From positions 434,001 through 498,000 of the forward strand of contig JAJNNC010000004.1 of assembly GCA_021730635.1 (NCBI GenBank): 64,000 nucleotides of DNA. Reading direction: 5' to 3'. The position numbers and the translations under genes were made by a program. Position 1 is the stretch's first letter. Each line of letters begins with the position of its first letter. Origin of the DNA: Catalimonadaceae bacterium JC749. Its GTDB lineage: Bacteria; Bacteroidota; Bacteroidia; Cytophagales; Cyclobacteriaceae. Below the pieces are notes generated by a model. It saw nothing but the letters and a program-made list of their open reading frames with translations. It was not told where the DNA came from and did no database searches. This document shows, piece after piece, positions 1 through 8,636 of this stretch.

Positions 1-996
1 GCAACCGGACATTACGAAGAGGACATATTCATCAATAATGAAGAGATAGTGATGGAGATGAATTGCCATAGCATCACCGCCATGGTGAAGGAGACCATGA
101 ACCCCGATCCCAATGTAGCGCCTGATCACAACATTGAAGTAGTGAAAATTAATCCTCAGAGCCTTTTAAACCTTCCCGATTCTCTAACCAGAATCACTTG
201 GTTAGGGCATTCCTCTTTTCTGATCGAAATGGAAGAGAAAAAGATATTGCTAGATCCTGTTTTTGGACAATATGCCGCTCCCCATCCCTGGTTGGGCCGA
301 AAGCGTTTCAATCGTGAAATGCCTATCATGATCGCAGACTTATCAAACATAGATGCCGTGATCATCTCGCACGACCATTATGATCACCTGGATTACCCCT
401 CCATTAAGGAGCTGAAGGATAAAACAAATCACTTTTTTGTCCCACTGGGGGTAGGTAATCATCTGAAAAGATGGGACATCAGCGAAGAGAAAATCTCTGA
501 ATTAGACTGGTGGCAAGAAGCACAGTATGAAGACTTGAAGATCATCTTTACCCCATCCAGACATATGTCGGGAAGGGGTTTGACCGATCAGTCGGCTACG
601 CTTTGGGGCTCATGGATCATACAAAGTAAAGACCGGAACATCTACTTCAGTGGCGATGGTGGTTATGGTAAGCACTTTAGGGAAATTGGGCAGAAATACG
701 GACCTTTCGATATTGGGTTGATGGAGTGCGGTCAGTATAATGAACTTTGGAGAGATGTTCATATGATGCCGGAAGAATCCGTCATGGCCGCTATCGATGT
801 AAAAGCTAAATTGATTGTCCCTATTCACTGGGGTGCGTTTGCCCTGGCAACCCATAGCTGGACCGACCCCATAGAAAGAATAACGCAAGCAGCCCGGAAA
901 ATGAATGTTCCTATTGCCACTCCTCAAATGGGTGAACCGGTTCAGTTACCGAATTCTCTGAGTACCCATTATGATGAATGGTGGGAGAGCGAATGA
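1..996 (+). CDS. MBL-fold metallo-hydrolase (NAPE-PLD/UlaG-like), 5' end cut
   Basis: Predicted metal-dependent hydrolase of the metallo-beta-lactamase fold. The reading frame is open back to base 1 with no stop, so the GTG at 49 is probably internal and the true start lies upstream of the window. The metal motif H-D-H-Y-D-H is at residues 124-129 counted from base 1, preceded by the strand-forming WLGHSSFLIE, and followed by SGDGGYGKHF, the second metal region, and a late histidine in VPIHWGAF. This layout matches the family containing NAPE-hydrolysing phospholipase D and many uncharacterised bacterial lipoprotein-like hydrolases; the substrate cannot be told. The stop codon (994-996) overlaps the start of the AraC-type regulator, so the two are probably cotranscribed. 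Confidence 0.85.
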   Translation, partial: ATGHYEEDIFINNEEIVMEMNCHSITAMVKETMNPDPNVAPDHNIEVVKINPQSLLNLPDSLTRITWLGHSSFLIEMEEKKILLDPVFGQYAAPHPWLGRKRFNREMPIMIADLSNIDAVIISHDHYDHLDYPSIKELKDKTNHFFVPLGVGNHLKRWDISEEKISELDWWQEAQYEDLKIIFTPSRHMSGRGLTDQSATLWGSWIIQSKDRNIYFSGDGGYGKHFREIGQKYGPFDIGLMECGQYNELWRDVHMMPEESVMAAIDVKAKLIVPIHWGAFALATHSWTDPIERITQAARKMNVPIATPQMGEPVQLPNSLSTHYDEWWESE

Positions 997-1940
997 TGAA
1001 CCTTACAATCAATAAAAAAATGAAAGAACTGGTCTTTAAAAATATTACCGACTTCCATGCTTACAGTGGGCTGCCCGAACCCGAAAACCCATTGTTTAGT
1101 GCTACGCATAAAGCTGAAAAAGTGGCCAGTAACCAACAGTGTGATGAAACCAATGAGGCTATCAGTCTTACTTGTGATTTTTACAACATTAGCCTCAAAA
1201 ACATTGTTGCAGGAGAACTAGTATATGGCAGAACTAAATACGATTGCAGCAACGGCACCATGCTATTTACTGCTCCCAATCAGAAACTGATTTTTAAGGG
1301 ACTGGCTTTCAGTTCCGAAGCTTATCACATTGCCTTCCATAAGGACTTCATCCGTGGTACAGAACTCTATCATCAGATGAAGAAATATAACTTCTTTGAG
1401 TATAGGGTCAATGAAGCATTACATTTATCTCCCAAAGAAGAAACTCTCATCAAATCCATTTTTCGCAACATAGCGTTGGAGTACAACAATAATCAGGATG
1501 AGTTCTCTAAGGAGATTATTATTTCTCACTTGCAAACTTTACTTAGATATTCTGATCGGTTTTATAAAAGACAATTTCTCCATCGAAAGACGATCAATCA
1601 GACCATGCTCTCAAGATTTACAGAAGTGTTAAACGAGTATTTTGAAGAAGGTCAACTACAGGACAAAGGCATCCCTACCGTCGATTGGTTGGCTGGCAAG
1701 CTAGAAGTTAGTCACCGGTACATGAGTGATATGATCAAGGCGGAGACGGGTAAGACAGCTATTGATCAAATTAACCTGTTTCTTATTGAAGAAGCGAAGA
1801 ATCTGTTGCTTGAACCCAATGCATCGATTTCAGAAACAGCTTATCAACTTGGATTTGAGTATCCTCAGTACTTTTCGCGTCTCTTCAAGAAAAAAACGGG
1901 GATGAGTCCCAAGGCCTATATTGAAGCAAATTCGAATTAA
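993..1940 (+). CDS. AraC-family transcriptional regulator
   Basis: DNA-binding regulator with an N-terminal sensing region of unknown ligand (roughly residues 1-200) and a C-terminal AraC/XylS domain of two helix-turn-helix motifs. The second motif is clear: ISETAYQLGFEYPQYFSRLF followed by KKKTGMSPKAY. Start choice: tandem ATGs at 993 and 996 overlap the TGA of the preceding metallo-hydrolase gene in an ATGA arrangement, suggesting translational coupling; an ATG at 1020 (MKELVFKN) is another possibility because homologues often begin at that point. Cotranscription suggests that it controls or responds to the product of the upstream hydrolase, but that is inference. Confidence 0.88.
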   Translation: MMNLTINKKMKELVFKNITDFHAYSGLPEPENPLFSATHKAEKVASNQQCDETNEAISLTCDFYNISLKNIVAGELVYGRTKYDCSNGTMLFTAPNQKLIFKGLAFSSEAYHIAFHKDFIRGTELYHQMKKYNFFEYRVNEALHLSPKEETLIKSIFRNIALEYNNNQDEFSKEIIISHLQTLLRYSDRFYKRQFLHRKTINQTMLSRFTEVLNEYFEEGQLQDKGIPTVDWLAGKLEVSHRYMSDMIKAETGKTAIDQINLFLIEEAKNLLLEPNASISETAYQLGFEYPQYFSRLFKKKTGMSPKAYIEANSN

Positions 1941-2106
1941 AAATTCCTTCCGTCAAATATATAATACATAGCCTACGACGCGCACCATAATCAGGATGAT
2001 AGCAAAAATATCTACTGAGAGAGGGATGGATACTGATATTGACCTTGCCAACCTTGTAAAAATTTCAGGAAAATCACCTTTGCCACCTCACATAGCAAAG
2101 GCATTT

Positions 2107-2790
2107 TTATTCCTTGTCCAATTCACAGTAGATATTATTGGCCACTTCTTTGGAAATATTGGTCACAGGGGGCTGACTGTTGAGTTGAATCTGAAGGGAA
2201 TTATCAAATTCAATCTTTTCTATAATTTTAACTTTGGTGCCAATCTTTACCCCGATTTTATCCAGGTATTGCAAAAACTGGGGAGTGGTTGTTTTCACGC
2301 CTACAATGCGTCCTTCCTGTCCGGTTTTCATGTCCTGTATGATTACCTTGATTTTTTTCTTATAGCGGCCCAGGGCATCGGGAATGGGCTCTCCATGGGG
2401 GTCAAATTCAGGGTGTCCTAAAAAGCGGTCCAACCGCTCCACCAGCAGGGTAGACTGGATATGCTCGAGTTGCTCGGCCACACCATGTACTTCATCCCAG
2501 CCAAACTGTAATTTATCAACCAGAAAGGTTTCCCACAGCCGATGCTTACGGATCACTTTCAGGGCATGTTCTTTACCAGACTGGGAGAGGGTGACCCCCT
2601 GATATTTTTCATACTTTACCAATTCTTTTTCAGCCAGCTTCCGGATCATATCTGTGACTGAAGCAGGTTTGGTACTCAGCTTTTCGGCCAACGCATTGGT
2701 GGTAACGGTCTGTGTTCCACCAAAGGACAAATGATAAATTGCTTTCAGATAATTTTCTTCCGCCAGGGTCCGTGTGCTATGACTGCTCAT
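2107..2790 (-). CDS. DtxR/MntR-family metal-dependent regulator
   Basis: Iron- or manganese-responsive transcriptional regulator of 227 residues, a normal length for the three-domain members. The N-terminal winged helix (AEENYLKAIYHL ... TTNALAEKLSTKPASVTDMIRKL) is followed by the metal-binding dimerisation region (HGVAEQLEHI, ERLDRFLGHPEFDPHGEPIP) and a C-terminal FeoA/SH3-like domain. The open frame extends upstream to 3102, but family alignment and the ATG at 2790 (MSSHSTRTLAEENY) set the start. That start lies 14 bases inside the 3' end of the glycosyltransferase gene, so the two are one transcription unit. A cysteine is absent from the central site, which resembles MntR-type more than DtxR-type proteins; metal specificity is inferred only. 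Confidence 0.88.
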   Translation of the reverse strand: MSSHSTRTLAEENYLKAIYHLSFGGTQTVTTNALAEKLSTKPASVTDMIRKLAEKELVKYEKYQGVTLSQSGKEHALKVIRKHRLWETFLVDKLQFGWDEVHGVAEQLEHIQSTLLVERLDRFLGHPEFDPHGEPIPDALGRYKKKIKVIIQDMKTGQEGRIVGVKTTTPQFLQYLDKIGVKIGTKVKIIEKIEFDNSLQIQLNSQPPVTNISKEVANNIYCELDKE

Positions 2791-3925
2791 GATCAAATTC
2801 AAAAATACGATGTAAACTTTCCAGTAACTTTTTTTCTTCTGAATCCCAGAAAATATCATCAGGACGCCCAAATTTATAAAATTCTCTGTTAAGGATTTGA
2901 GTAGCGACAGACGCTGTATCAAAATTATTGAAATCCAGGGGGAGGCAGCTATCCCACCGTTCACAAAAAGAGGTCCAGGGCTGATGATCCTGTAACAGGA
3001 TAGGCTTTTGGAAAGCCATGAATTCGTAAATGCGGGTTGGAAAACAGTTGGCAATGCTGGGGATAGGCTGATGGGCAACGATGCCAAAATCACATTCCCC
3101 AATGGCTTGCAGGATGTAGCGATGGGGCACTGGGTCAGTATCGATATGCAATAAAAGCCAGGGATAAGATTCCTGAAAAGAAACTAATTTTTTTAGTAAT
3201 TCTGGTTGAGTAACATGGCCAATTACTAAATATTGAAATGCTAAATATTTTGATAATTCTTTTGCTAATTCTAAAGATTTTAGGATTCCATAGACTGCAT
3301 GAATAGTCCCTGAATACAATAGTTTTATAGAATCAGCGCTAGAAAACAAAGATGGAGAGGTGATGTGCTTGTCTTTAGGAAAAGATTTGTATTTGTTTAG
3401 TATTGTGGTTTCTTTAGAATTACTAAAACTAATTTCTTTAGTATAACCTTGTTCTGCTAAAAAAAATCGGCTAAAAAAAGATGCGCTTATTTTTTCTTTA
3501 GCACGAATCCATCCGCCTATCAAAAAGCGCATCCAACGGGGAAAGCTGCCCTGCCATAGCACATTTCTGTAGTAATTCTCCTGTACATCATAAGTGATCA
3601 CAGAGGCCGGCTTTAGCAACTTATAGAATATAGCGGGAAGGATCAGCTCATGGGTCGTGATGATCAGCAAATCCGGTTGTATGGCTGCGATCAGCCTGAA
3701 GAAGCGAAGCGGTGCCAGAAGCCTTGCCAGGCTCAAACGTGAAAAATGATAGAGAGGGTAAAAGCGGATATCCTGATGTAAATTTTTGTTTTTTGTTGAA
3801 AAGCCTATGATATTTACCTCGTAATTGTTTGATTGCTGAAGCGAAATTCCGAATTTTTCGTACATACGGGTATCATCAATAGGCTTAAGTATTGAGGCAA
3901 TCACCGTTACAATCTTTTTTTTCAT
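2777..3925 (-). CDS. glycosyltransferase, GT4-like
   Basis: Predicted retaining glycosyltransferase of the GT-B fold, 382 residues. The N-terminal half begins with a strand (KKKIVTVIASILKPIDDTRMYEK) typical of group 1 transferases and carries a hydrophobic face around PDLLIITTHELILPAIFYKLL. The C-terminal half has IKLLYSGTIHAVYG and the nucleotide-sugar binding E-x7-E-like region GIVAHQPIPSIANCFPTRIYEFMAFQKPIL. The gene is divergent from dapD (29-base gap) and its 3' end overlaps the DtxR-like regulator by 14 bases. The local stretch around 3200-3500 is more AT-rich than its neighbours, which could indicate transfer. The acceptor is unknown; a surface polysaccharide role is the usual one. Confidence 0.8.
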   Translation of the reverse strand: MKKKIVTVIASILKPIDDTRMYEKFGISLQQSNNYEVNIIGFSTKNKNLHQDIRFYPLYHFSRLSLARLLAPLRFFRLIAAIQPDLLIITTHELILPAIFYKLLKPASVITYDVQENYYRNVLWQGSFPRWMRFLIGGWIRAKEKISASFFSRFFLAEQGYTKEISFSNSKETTILNKYKSFPKDKHITSPSLFSSADSIKLLYSGTIHAVYGILKSLELAKELSKYLAFQYLVIGHVTQPELLKKLVSFQESYPWLLLHIDTDPVPHRYILQAIGECDFGIVAHQPIPSIANCFPTRIYEFMAFQKPILLQDHQPWTSFCERWDSCLPLDFNNFDTASVATQILNREFYKFGRPDDIFWDSEEKKLLESLHRIFEFDHEQS

Positions 3926-3954
3926 GCCTGACCAAAGTTGACAACCAAATTAAT

Positions 3955-4767
3955 ATGGAATTAAAAGAGATAATAGAAAACGCCTGGGAAAATCGTTCCT
4001 TATTACAAGACAAAGATGTCAAAATTGCTATCAAAACCATTATTGATGAGTTGGATCGTGGCACTAAACGGGTTGCTGAAGTAAAGAACGGAGAATGGGA
4101 AGTACACGAGTGGATAAAAAAAGCGGTCATTCTTTACTTTCCTATCCAGCGAATGCAGGTGATAGAAGTGGGCCCCTTTGAATTTCACGATAAAATGAAA
4201 CTTAAAACCGGGTATGAAAAACTGGGTGTCAGGGTAGTTCCTCATGCTTTGGCCAGGTATGGCGCCTATATCAGTGCCGGGGTGGTGATGATGCCTTCTT
4301 ATGTAAATATAGGCGCGTATGTGGATGAAGGAACCATGGTGGATACCTGGGCTACGGTGGGGAGCTGTGCTCAGATAGGTAAACATGTGCACCTCAGTGG
4401 AGGTGTCGGGGTGGGAGGGGTTTTGGAGCCCATCCAGGCGAAGCCTGTCATCATTGAAGATCATGCCTTCATCGGTTCCCGCTGTATCCTGGTGGAAGGC
4501 GTTCATATAGAAAAGGAAGCCGTATTAGGAGCCAATGTGACCCTCACCGCCAGCTCCAAGATTATTGATGTAACCCAGCCAGAACCCGTAATTTATACCG
4601 GTAAAGTCCCTGCCCGTTCCGTCGTGATACCCGGTGCCTATACCAAAAAATTTCCCGCTGGCGAATACCAGGTACCCTGTGCCCTGATTATCGGACAAAG
4701 AAAGGCCAGTACCGATCTGAAAACCTCTCTGAATGAAGCCCTGAGAGAAAATAATGTGGCTGTTTGA
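3955..4767 (+). CDS. dapD: 2,3,4,5-tetrahydropyridine-2,6-dicarboxylate N-succinyltransferase
   Basis: Cytoplasmic lysine/diaminopimelate pathway enzyme that transfers succinyl from succinyl-CoA to tetrahydrodipicolinate. At 270 residues it has the family length. A helical N-terminal domain (ELKEIIENAWENRSLL) precedes a left-handed beta-helix of hexapeptide repeats with the signature VVPHALARYGAYISAGVVMMPSYVNIGAYVDEGTMVDTWATVGSCAQIG. The frame runs further upstream, but the ATG at 3955 gives the conserved MELKEII start. It is transcribed alone, divergent from the glycosyltransferase gene; the 29-base gap means that the two promoters would overlap or lie inside the opposing gene. Confidence 0.96.
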   Translation: MELKEIIENAWENRSLLQDKDVKIAIKTIIDELDRGTKRVAEVKNGEWEVHEWIKKAVILYFPIQRMQVIEVGPFEFHDKMKLKTGYEKLGVRVVPHALARYGAYISAGVVMMPSYVNIGAYVDEGTMVDTWATVGSCAQIGKHVHLSGGVGVGGVLEPIQAKPVIIEDHAFIGSRCILVEGVHIEKEAVLGANVTLTASSKIIDVTQPEPVIYTGKVPARSVVIPGAYTKKFPAGEYQVPCALIIGQRKASTDLKTSLNEALRENNVAV

Positions 4768-4834
4768 GAATTTTTTTTGGCATCGGCTTTGTTTGGGTTT
4801 AGTATAGTTTGAAGCGCTAAATACGACAAAACCC

Positions 4835-5671
4835 ATGAAGCAACCTATGTTTATTGTATTGGCAGCAGCCTTGTTCATCAGCTCTGCTTTTTTGCTGGAA
4901 AAGCCATTCGTGTCCCCCTTTTCCGCTCATAACCGGGTAGAAAACCTTTCTTTTGCTACAGGTGAGGTGCTGGATTATAACATAAACTTTGGCTTTCTGA
5001 AAGCCGGAGAAGGAAAAATGGTCATCCAGGAAGAAATGTACCAGGTGAAAGGGACGCCCTGCTACAAAATAGATTTTTTCGGTAAAACGACAGGGGCTGC
5101 GGCCTGGATCGCCGACGTAGACAACAACTGGGGAGCCTATGTGGATGCTGTGGAACTTAAGCCCCATCTGACCTACAGAAATATTCAGGAAGGCAAATAC
5201 CGGAAGCGGGAAGTGGCTGAGTTTGATTACCCTCAACATCTGATTCATTATAAGGAACTGGACTTTGAGACCGGTGAAGTGAAAGAGAATGAAAAAATCA
5301 AAGCGACCGGGCAGATCTTTGATATGATCTGTGGGATGGCTTACCTGAGAAATTATGATTTTGATGCCTTACACCAGGGGGATACGATCAGCTTTAAGGC
5401 CTTTCTGGAAGATACCCTGTATGATTTTAACATTGTCTACCATGGAAAAGAAAAAGTGAAAACCAAGGTGGGTAAATTTCGGGCGCATGTCTTAAAACCC
5501 ATTATGCCTGAGAACAAGCTGTTTTCCGGAACACAACCCATCACCGTATGGTTTTCTGATGACGAGAATCAGATTCCGGTAAGGATAGACGCTGATTTTG
5601 CCGTTGGAAATGGAAAATGCATCCTGACAGACTACAAAAACTTAAAAAGCAAACCAAATCTGGTGAATTAG
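4835..5671 (+). CDS. DUF3108 domain-containing exported protein
   Basis: Exported protein of unknown function, 278 residues. A hydrophobic N-terminal segment (MKQPMFIVLAAALFISSAFLL) serves as signal peptide or anchor. The rest fits the DUF3108 family: an early GEVLDYNINFGFLKAGEGKMVI, then LKPHLTYRNIQEGKYRKRE and the late VWFSDDENQIPVRIDADFAVGNGKCIL. Members are beta-rich periplasmic or outer-membrane-associated proteins in Bacteroidota and Proteobacteria with no settled role. It sits 67 bases after dapD and 54 bases before a TPR lipoprotein on the same strand, so a short transcription unit is possible. Confidence 0.82.
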   Translation: MKQPMFIVLAAALFISSAFLLEKPFVSPFSAHNRVENLSFATGEVLDYNINFGFLKAGEGKMVIQEEMYQVKGTPCYKIDFFGKTTGAAAWIADVDNNWGAYVDAVELKPHLTYRNIQEGKYRKREVAEFDYPQHLIHYKELDFETGEVKENEKIKATGQIFDMICGMAYLRNYDFDALHQGDTISFKAFLEDTLYDFNIVYHGKEKVKTKVGKFRAHVLKPIMPENKLFSGTQPITVWFSDDENQIPVRIDADFAVGNGKCILTDYKNLKSKPNLVN

Positions 5672-5725
5672 TGTTATCAAAACTTAATTAAGCTATAACA
5701 GTTAATCATTTTATACTACAAACCC

Positions 5726-6322
5726 ATGAACCTCAACTATTTTTTATGCCTGTGCTTATCTGTAGCTTTTTTTGCCTGCAGTGATAGTGAATCTGATAAA
5801 GGAGATCAGTATTTCAGTCAGGGAAATTATGAACAGGCTGTCGCTGAATATACTCAGTACCTGGAGTACAATCCGGATGATTTCAAATCGACGTACAACC
5901 TGGGAAGAGCCTATGAGGAATTGGGGCAGTATGACAAATCGCTGGAAAGCTACCAGGCAGCCCTGGAAATAGATGAAAAAAACGTGAATGTGCTGTTGAG
6001 TTTGGGTAAGTATTACTTCCGGGAAGGGAAGTTTAATGATGCTGCCTTCTATTTTGATAAAGCAACGCAACAGAACAATAATTTAGCCATGGCGCAGTAC
6101 CTGAAAGGAAGAGCTTACCATAAAGCCGGTGAAACCGATCAGGCCATGGAAGCCTACAACTCTACCATCAGCATCGACGGACAATATGGAGAGGCTTATC
6201 TTTACAGGGGAGCTTTGAAAATCTATCTGAAAAGAAAATCCAGTGGATGTAACGATATTAAAACGGCCCAGTCGCTGGGAGTGGAAGAAGCCCAGGCTGC
6301 CCTGGATGAATATTGTAACTGA
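5726..6322 (+). CDS. TPR-repeat lipoprotein
   Basis: Predicted lipoprotein of 198 residues. The signal peptide ends in a lipobox with cysteine (SVAFFAC-SDSES) near residue 18. The mature part consists of about four tetratricopeptide repeats (GDQYFSQGNYEQAVAEYTQY, YNLGRAYEELGQYDKSLESY, LGKYYFREGKFNDAAFYFDKA, KGRAYHKAGETDQAMEAYN), a protein-interaction scaffold. The final segment (GALKIYLKRKSSGCNDIKTAQSLG) resembles the last repeat of many Bacteroidota TPR proteins. Four bases separate its stop from the end of the convergent 3-hydroxyacyl-CoA dehydrogenase gene, with no clear terminator between them. The binding partner is unknown. Confidence 0.85.
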   Translation: MNLNYFLCLCLSVAFFACSDSESDKGDQYFSQGNYEQAVAEYTQYLEYNPDDFKSTYNLGRAYEELGQYDKSLESYQAALEIDEKNVNVLLSLGKYYFREGKFNDAAFYFDKATQQNNNLAMAQYLKGRAYHKAGETDQAMEAYNSTISIDGQYGEAYLYRGALKIYLKRKSSGCNDIKTAQSLGVEEAQAALDEYCN

Positions 6323-6326
6323 TCTA

Positions 6327-7235
6327 TCAGGAAAACTGCCGGAATGTAAACTGTTGAGCCACTTCCGGCTCTTTTTTGTTTTTACGGTAGTCATAAAAAC
6401 CTTCTTCTGTTTTCATGCCAAGCTTTCCTGCATTCACCATATTCGTTAGCAAAGGGCAGGGGGCATATTTGGGTTGGCCAAAGCCCTCAAACAACACTTT
6501 CATAATAGACAGACAGACATCTAACCCGATGAAATCGGCCAGCCGCAGAGGGCCCATCGGGTGGGCCATGCCCAGTTGCATAATCTGGTCAATTTCTTTA
6601 ACACCTGAGACACCCTCATACAGAGCAAAGATGGCTTCGTTGATCATGGGCATGAGAATACGGTTGGCAATAAATCCGGGGTAGTCATTCACAAGCAGGG
6701 GAATTTTATCCAGTGACTTTGTCAATTGCAGAATGTGTTGAACCACTTCCTCTGTAGTAGCATATCCCCGGATGACTTCCACCAGTTTCATGACCGGCAC
6801 CGGATTCATGAAATGCATGCCAATGACTTTCTCAGGGCGTTGCGTAACCGCTGCCAGGGCAGTGATGGAAATAGAGGAGGTATTGGTTGCCAGGATGGTT
6901 TCTTTCGGACAAAAGGTGTCTATCTGTTGAAAGATTTGTTTTTTAATGGTGATATCCTCAGTGGCTGCTTCAACCACTACCGCTGCCTGCGCCACAGCGG
7001 TTTGTAATTGCACACTGCTAGTGATGCGGCTCAAAGCCTTTTCCTTTTCCTCTGCGGTAATCAGGCCCTTGTTCAGTTGACGGTCCAGATTTTGCCGGAT
7101 GGTGGCCATCGCCCTTTGAAGCGCTTCCTGCTGTACATCTACTAGCGTTACGGTGTATCCATGCAAAGCAAATACGTGGGCAATGCCGTTTCCCATGGTG
7201 CCGCTTCCTATAACAGTGATGTTAGTATTACTCAT
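6327..7235 (-). CDS. 3-hydroxyacyl-CoA (3-hydroxybutyryl-CoA) dehydrogenase
   Basis: NAD(P)-dependent oxidoreductase that interconverts 3-hydroxyacyl-CoA and 3-oxoacyl-CoA in butyrate or fatty-acid metabolism. It has 302 residues, with the dinucleotide-binding motif GSGTMGNGIA at residues 10-19 and the family signature HFMNPVPVMKLVEVI with the catalytic histidine. The C-terminal helical domain includes DYPGFIANRILMPMINEA and LADFIGLDVCLSIMKVLFEGFG. This is the short stand-alone form (Hbd/PaaH type), not the fused FadB type. No other beta-oxidation gene is adjacent, so the pathway is open. Confidence 0.93.
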   Translation of the reverse strand: MSNTNITVIGSGTMGNGIAHVFALHGYTVTLVDVQQEALQRAMATIRQNLDRQLNKGLITAEEKEKALSRITSSVQLQTAVAQAAVVVEAATEDITIKKQIFQQIDTFCPKETILATNTSSISITALAAVTQRPEKVIGMHFMNPVPVMKLVEVIRGYATTEEVVQHILQLTKSLDKIPLLVNDYPGFIANRILMPMINEAIFALYEGVSGVKEIDQIMQLGMAHPMGPLRLADFIGLDVCLSIMKVLFEGFGQPKYAPCPLLTNMVNAGKLGMKTEEGFYDYRKNKKEPEVAQQFTFRQFS

Positions 7236-7437
7236 AAGCTGCTGATAATTAATGCCTTACTGACAGTATGTGAAATGAAAAGTTAAAGTTGAAATCTGCT
7301 GTAAACTTACTTAATAAACTTTTTTTTCCAATTGCAGCGTATAACTTCTGTGAAAATTCTAATTTTCGCTGATAAAGATTGGGAAATACTGCCGTGGTAA
7401 TTTCGTTACCACTATAACGACCAGATATTACTTTGAT

Positions 7438-8496
7438 ATGCGCCACCAATTTACTCATTTCCTTGCTTGGGTACTGATATGCTTAGGGGGAAGCCTCAGT
7501 GGATGGGCCCAGGGATATAATCCGGGTTTTGAGAAAAAACATGATTATCCGCTCCGGGCCTTTTTCAATAAATTTTCTATTAATCTGAGTACTGGATATG
7601 GTCGTACTTTTTACCGGCACAACTTAGGAGAACATTCCTACCTTCGCAATAACCAGGGTTCTTTCATGATTCCAGGTAGCAGCGTTTCGCCCAATACTAG
7701 GGTTATGGCTTATAGCAACTGGTTTTCAGGACTGGATACCACCCTGGTAGACATAGGAGATGCACCGGAAAGCGAAACCAAGGGGTACAAATTTCTTTCC
7801 GGAGGGGATACAACCAACATTGCCATGAAAGGGGGAGGTTATCAGATACCCTTACAGTTAAGCGTTTATTATAATTTATTTCGTTTGCGGCTGGGAGGAG
7901 GCGTAGGTTTACATTTTCATAGTGCGAATATCCCCCAACCTGAAAACTTTCTTTCCCGATTTCCCGAACCGGGCCGCGTGAAAAGTGTAATGTCTTTTTA
8001 TTATGTGCTGTTGGGCTATAGTGTCTATGAATATTATGACAACGCTTTTGCTATTGATGTGCGCCTGGGTAAAATCAACATGGGAGGTGGTTTTGATAAA
8101 ACCAGCATTGAACCCAGCAATTTTGTCAATATTGGCGTTTCCCTGGAGAAGGTCATATCAGAATACTTCCGTATTTATCTTCGTCCGGCTTACGAGATCA
8201 AAAGCTATACGGTCAATCTTCCTACAGGACCTCTGATGACCCATCAGAATAACGCTTTTCATCTCACCTTGGGGGTGAGCATCAATTACCCGGATTTACC
8301 CCGATCTCCCATCCGTAATGATAAAATTCAGATGCGCCATTATATCTCAGACCCTATGGGCAACAAAAAAGAGTTTCGTGGCCAGCCCTTCTGGCGCAAA
8401 CAGGACCCAAAAATAGGGGAGCTTTATCCTGAATTGATCAAAGCCAAAAGAAAACGGCAGGCCCAGCGCCGCAATCTGTTTAAGAACAATAATTAA
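7438..8496 (+). CDS. outer-membrane beta-barrel-like protein with basic C-terminal tail
   Basis: Exported protein of 352 residues with a signal peptide (FLAWVLICLGGSLSGWAQ). The mature part alternates polar and hydrophobic residues in strands such as KFSINLSTGYGRTFYRHNL, IPLQLSVYYNLFRLRLGGGVG and NAFHLTLGVSINYP, which suggests a small outer-membrane barrel. After the last strand there is an extra 70-residue soluble tail ending in a strongly basic stretch (KAKRKRQAQRRNLFKNNN). That is unusual, since barrel proteins normally end in an aromatic residue. I do not recognise the family. The start ATG follows a promoter-like ACTTTGAT, so the message may have almost no leader. Confidence 0.7.
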   Translation: MRHQFTHFLAWVLICLGGSLSGWAQGYNPGFEKKHDYPLRAFFNKFSINLSTGYGRTFYRHNLGEHSYLRNNQGSFMIPGSSVSPNTRVMAYSNWFSGLDTTLVDIGDAPESETKGYKFLSGGDTTNIAMKGGGYQIPLQLSVYYNLFRLRLGGGVGLHFHSANIPQPENFLSRFPEPGRVKSVMSFYYVLLGYSVYEYYDNAFAIDVRLGKINMGGGFDKTSIEPSNFVNIGVSLEKVISEYFRIYLRPAYEIKSYTVNLPTGPLMTHQNNAFHLTLGVSINYPDLPRSPIRNDKIQMRHYISDPMGNKKEFRGQPFWRKQDPKIGELYPELIKAKRKRQAQRRNLFKNNN

Positions 8497-8636
8497 CACT
8501 AATTTTCCTCTTACGGAGAGTACCTTAATTGCTCATTTTGTAGGCGTATTTAACAATTTTAGTTAAATTGCGGCGCAAAATATGACATGGTCATTGCAGT
8601 ATTTTTCAACGTTATTATTAACACGTTTTAGGATTT

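Noticed and set aside
2791-3102. Upstream extension of the DtxR-like frame to 3102
   Set aside because: This part runs opposite to family alignment and lies inside the glycosyltransferase gene; the family start is at 2790.
8582-8594. Short palindrome ATGAC-ATG-GTCAT upstream of gyrA
   Set aside because: Too short and without a promoter in a fitting place.
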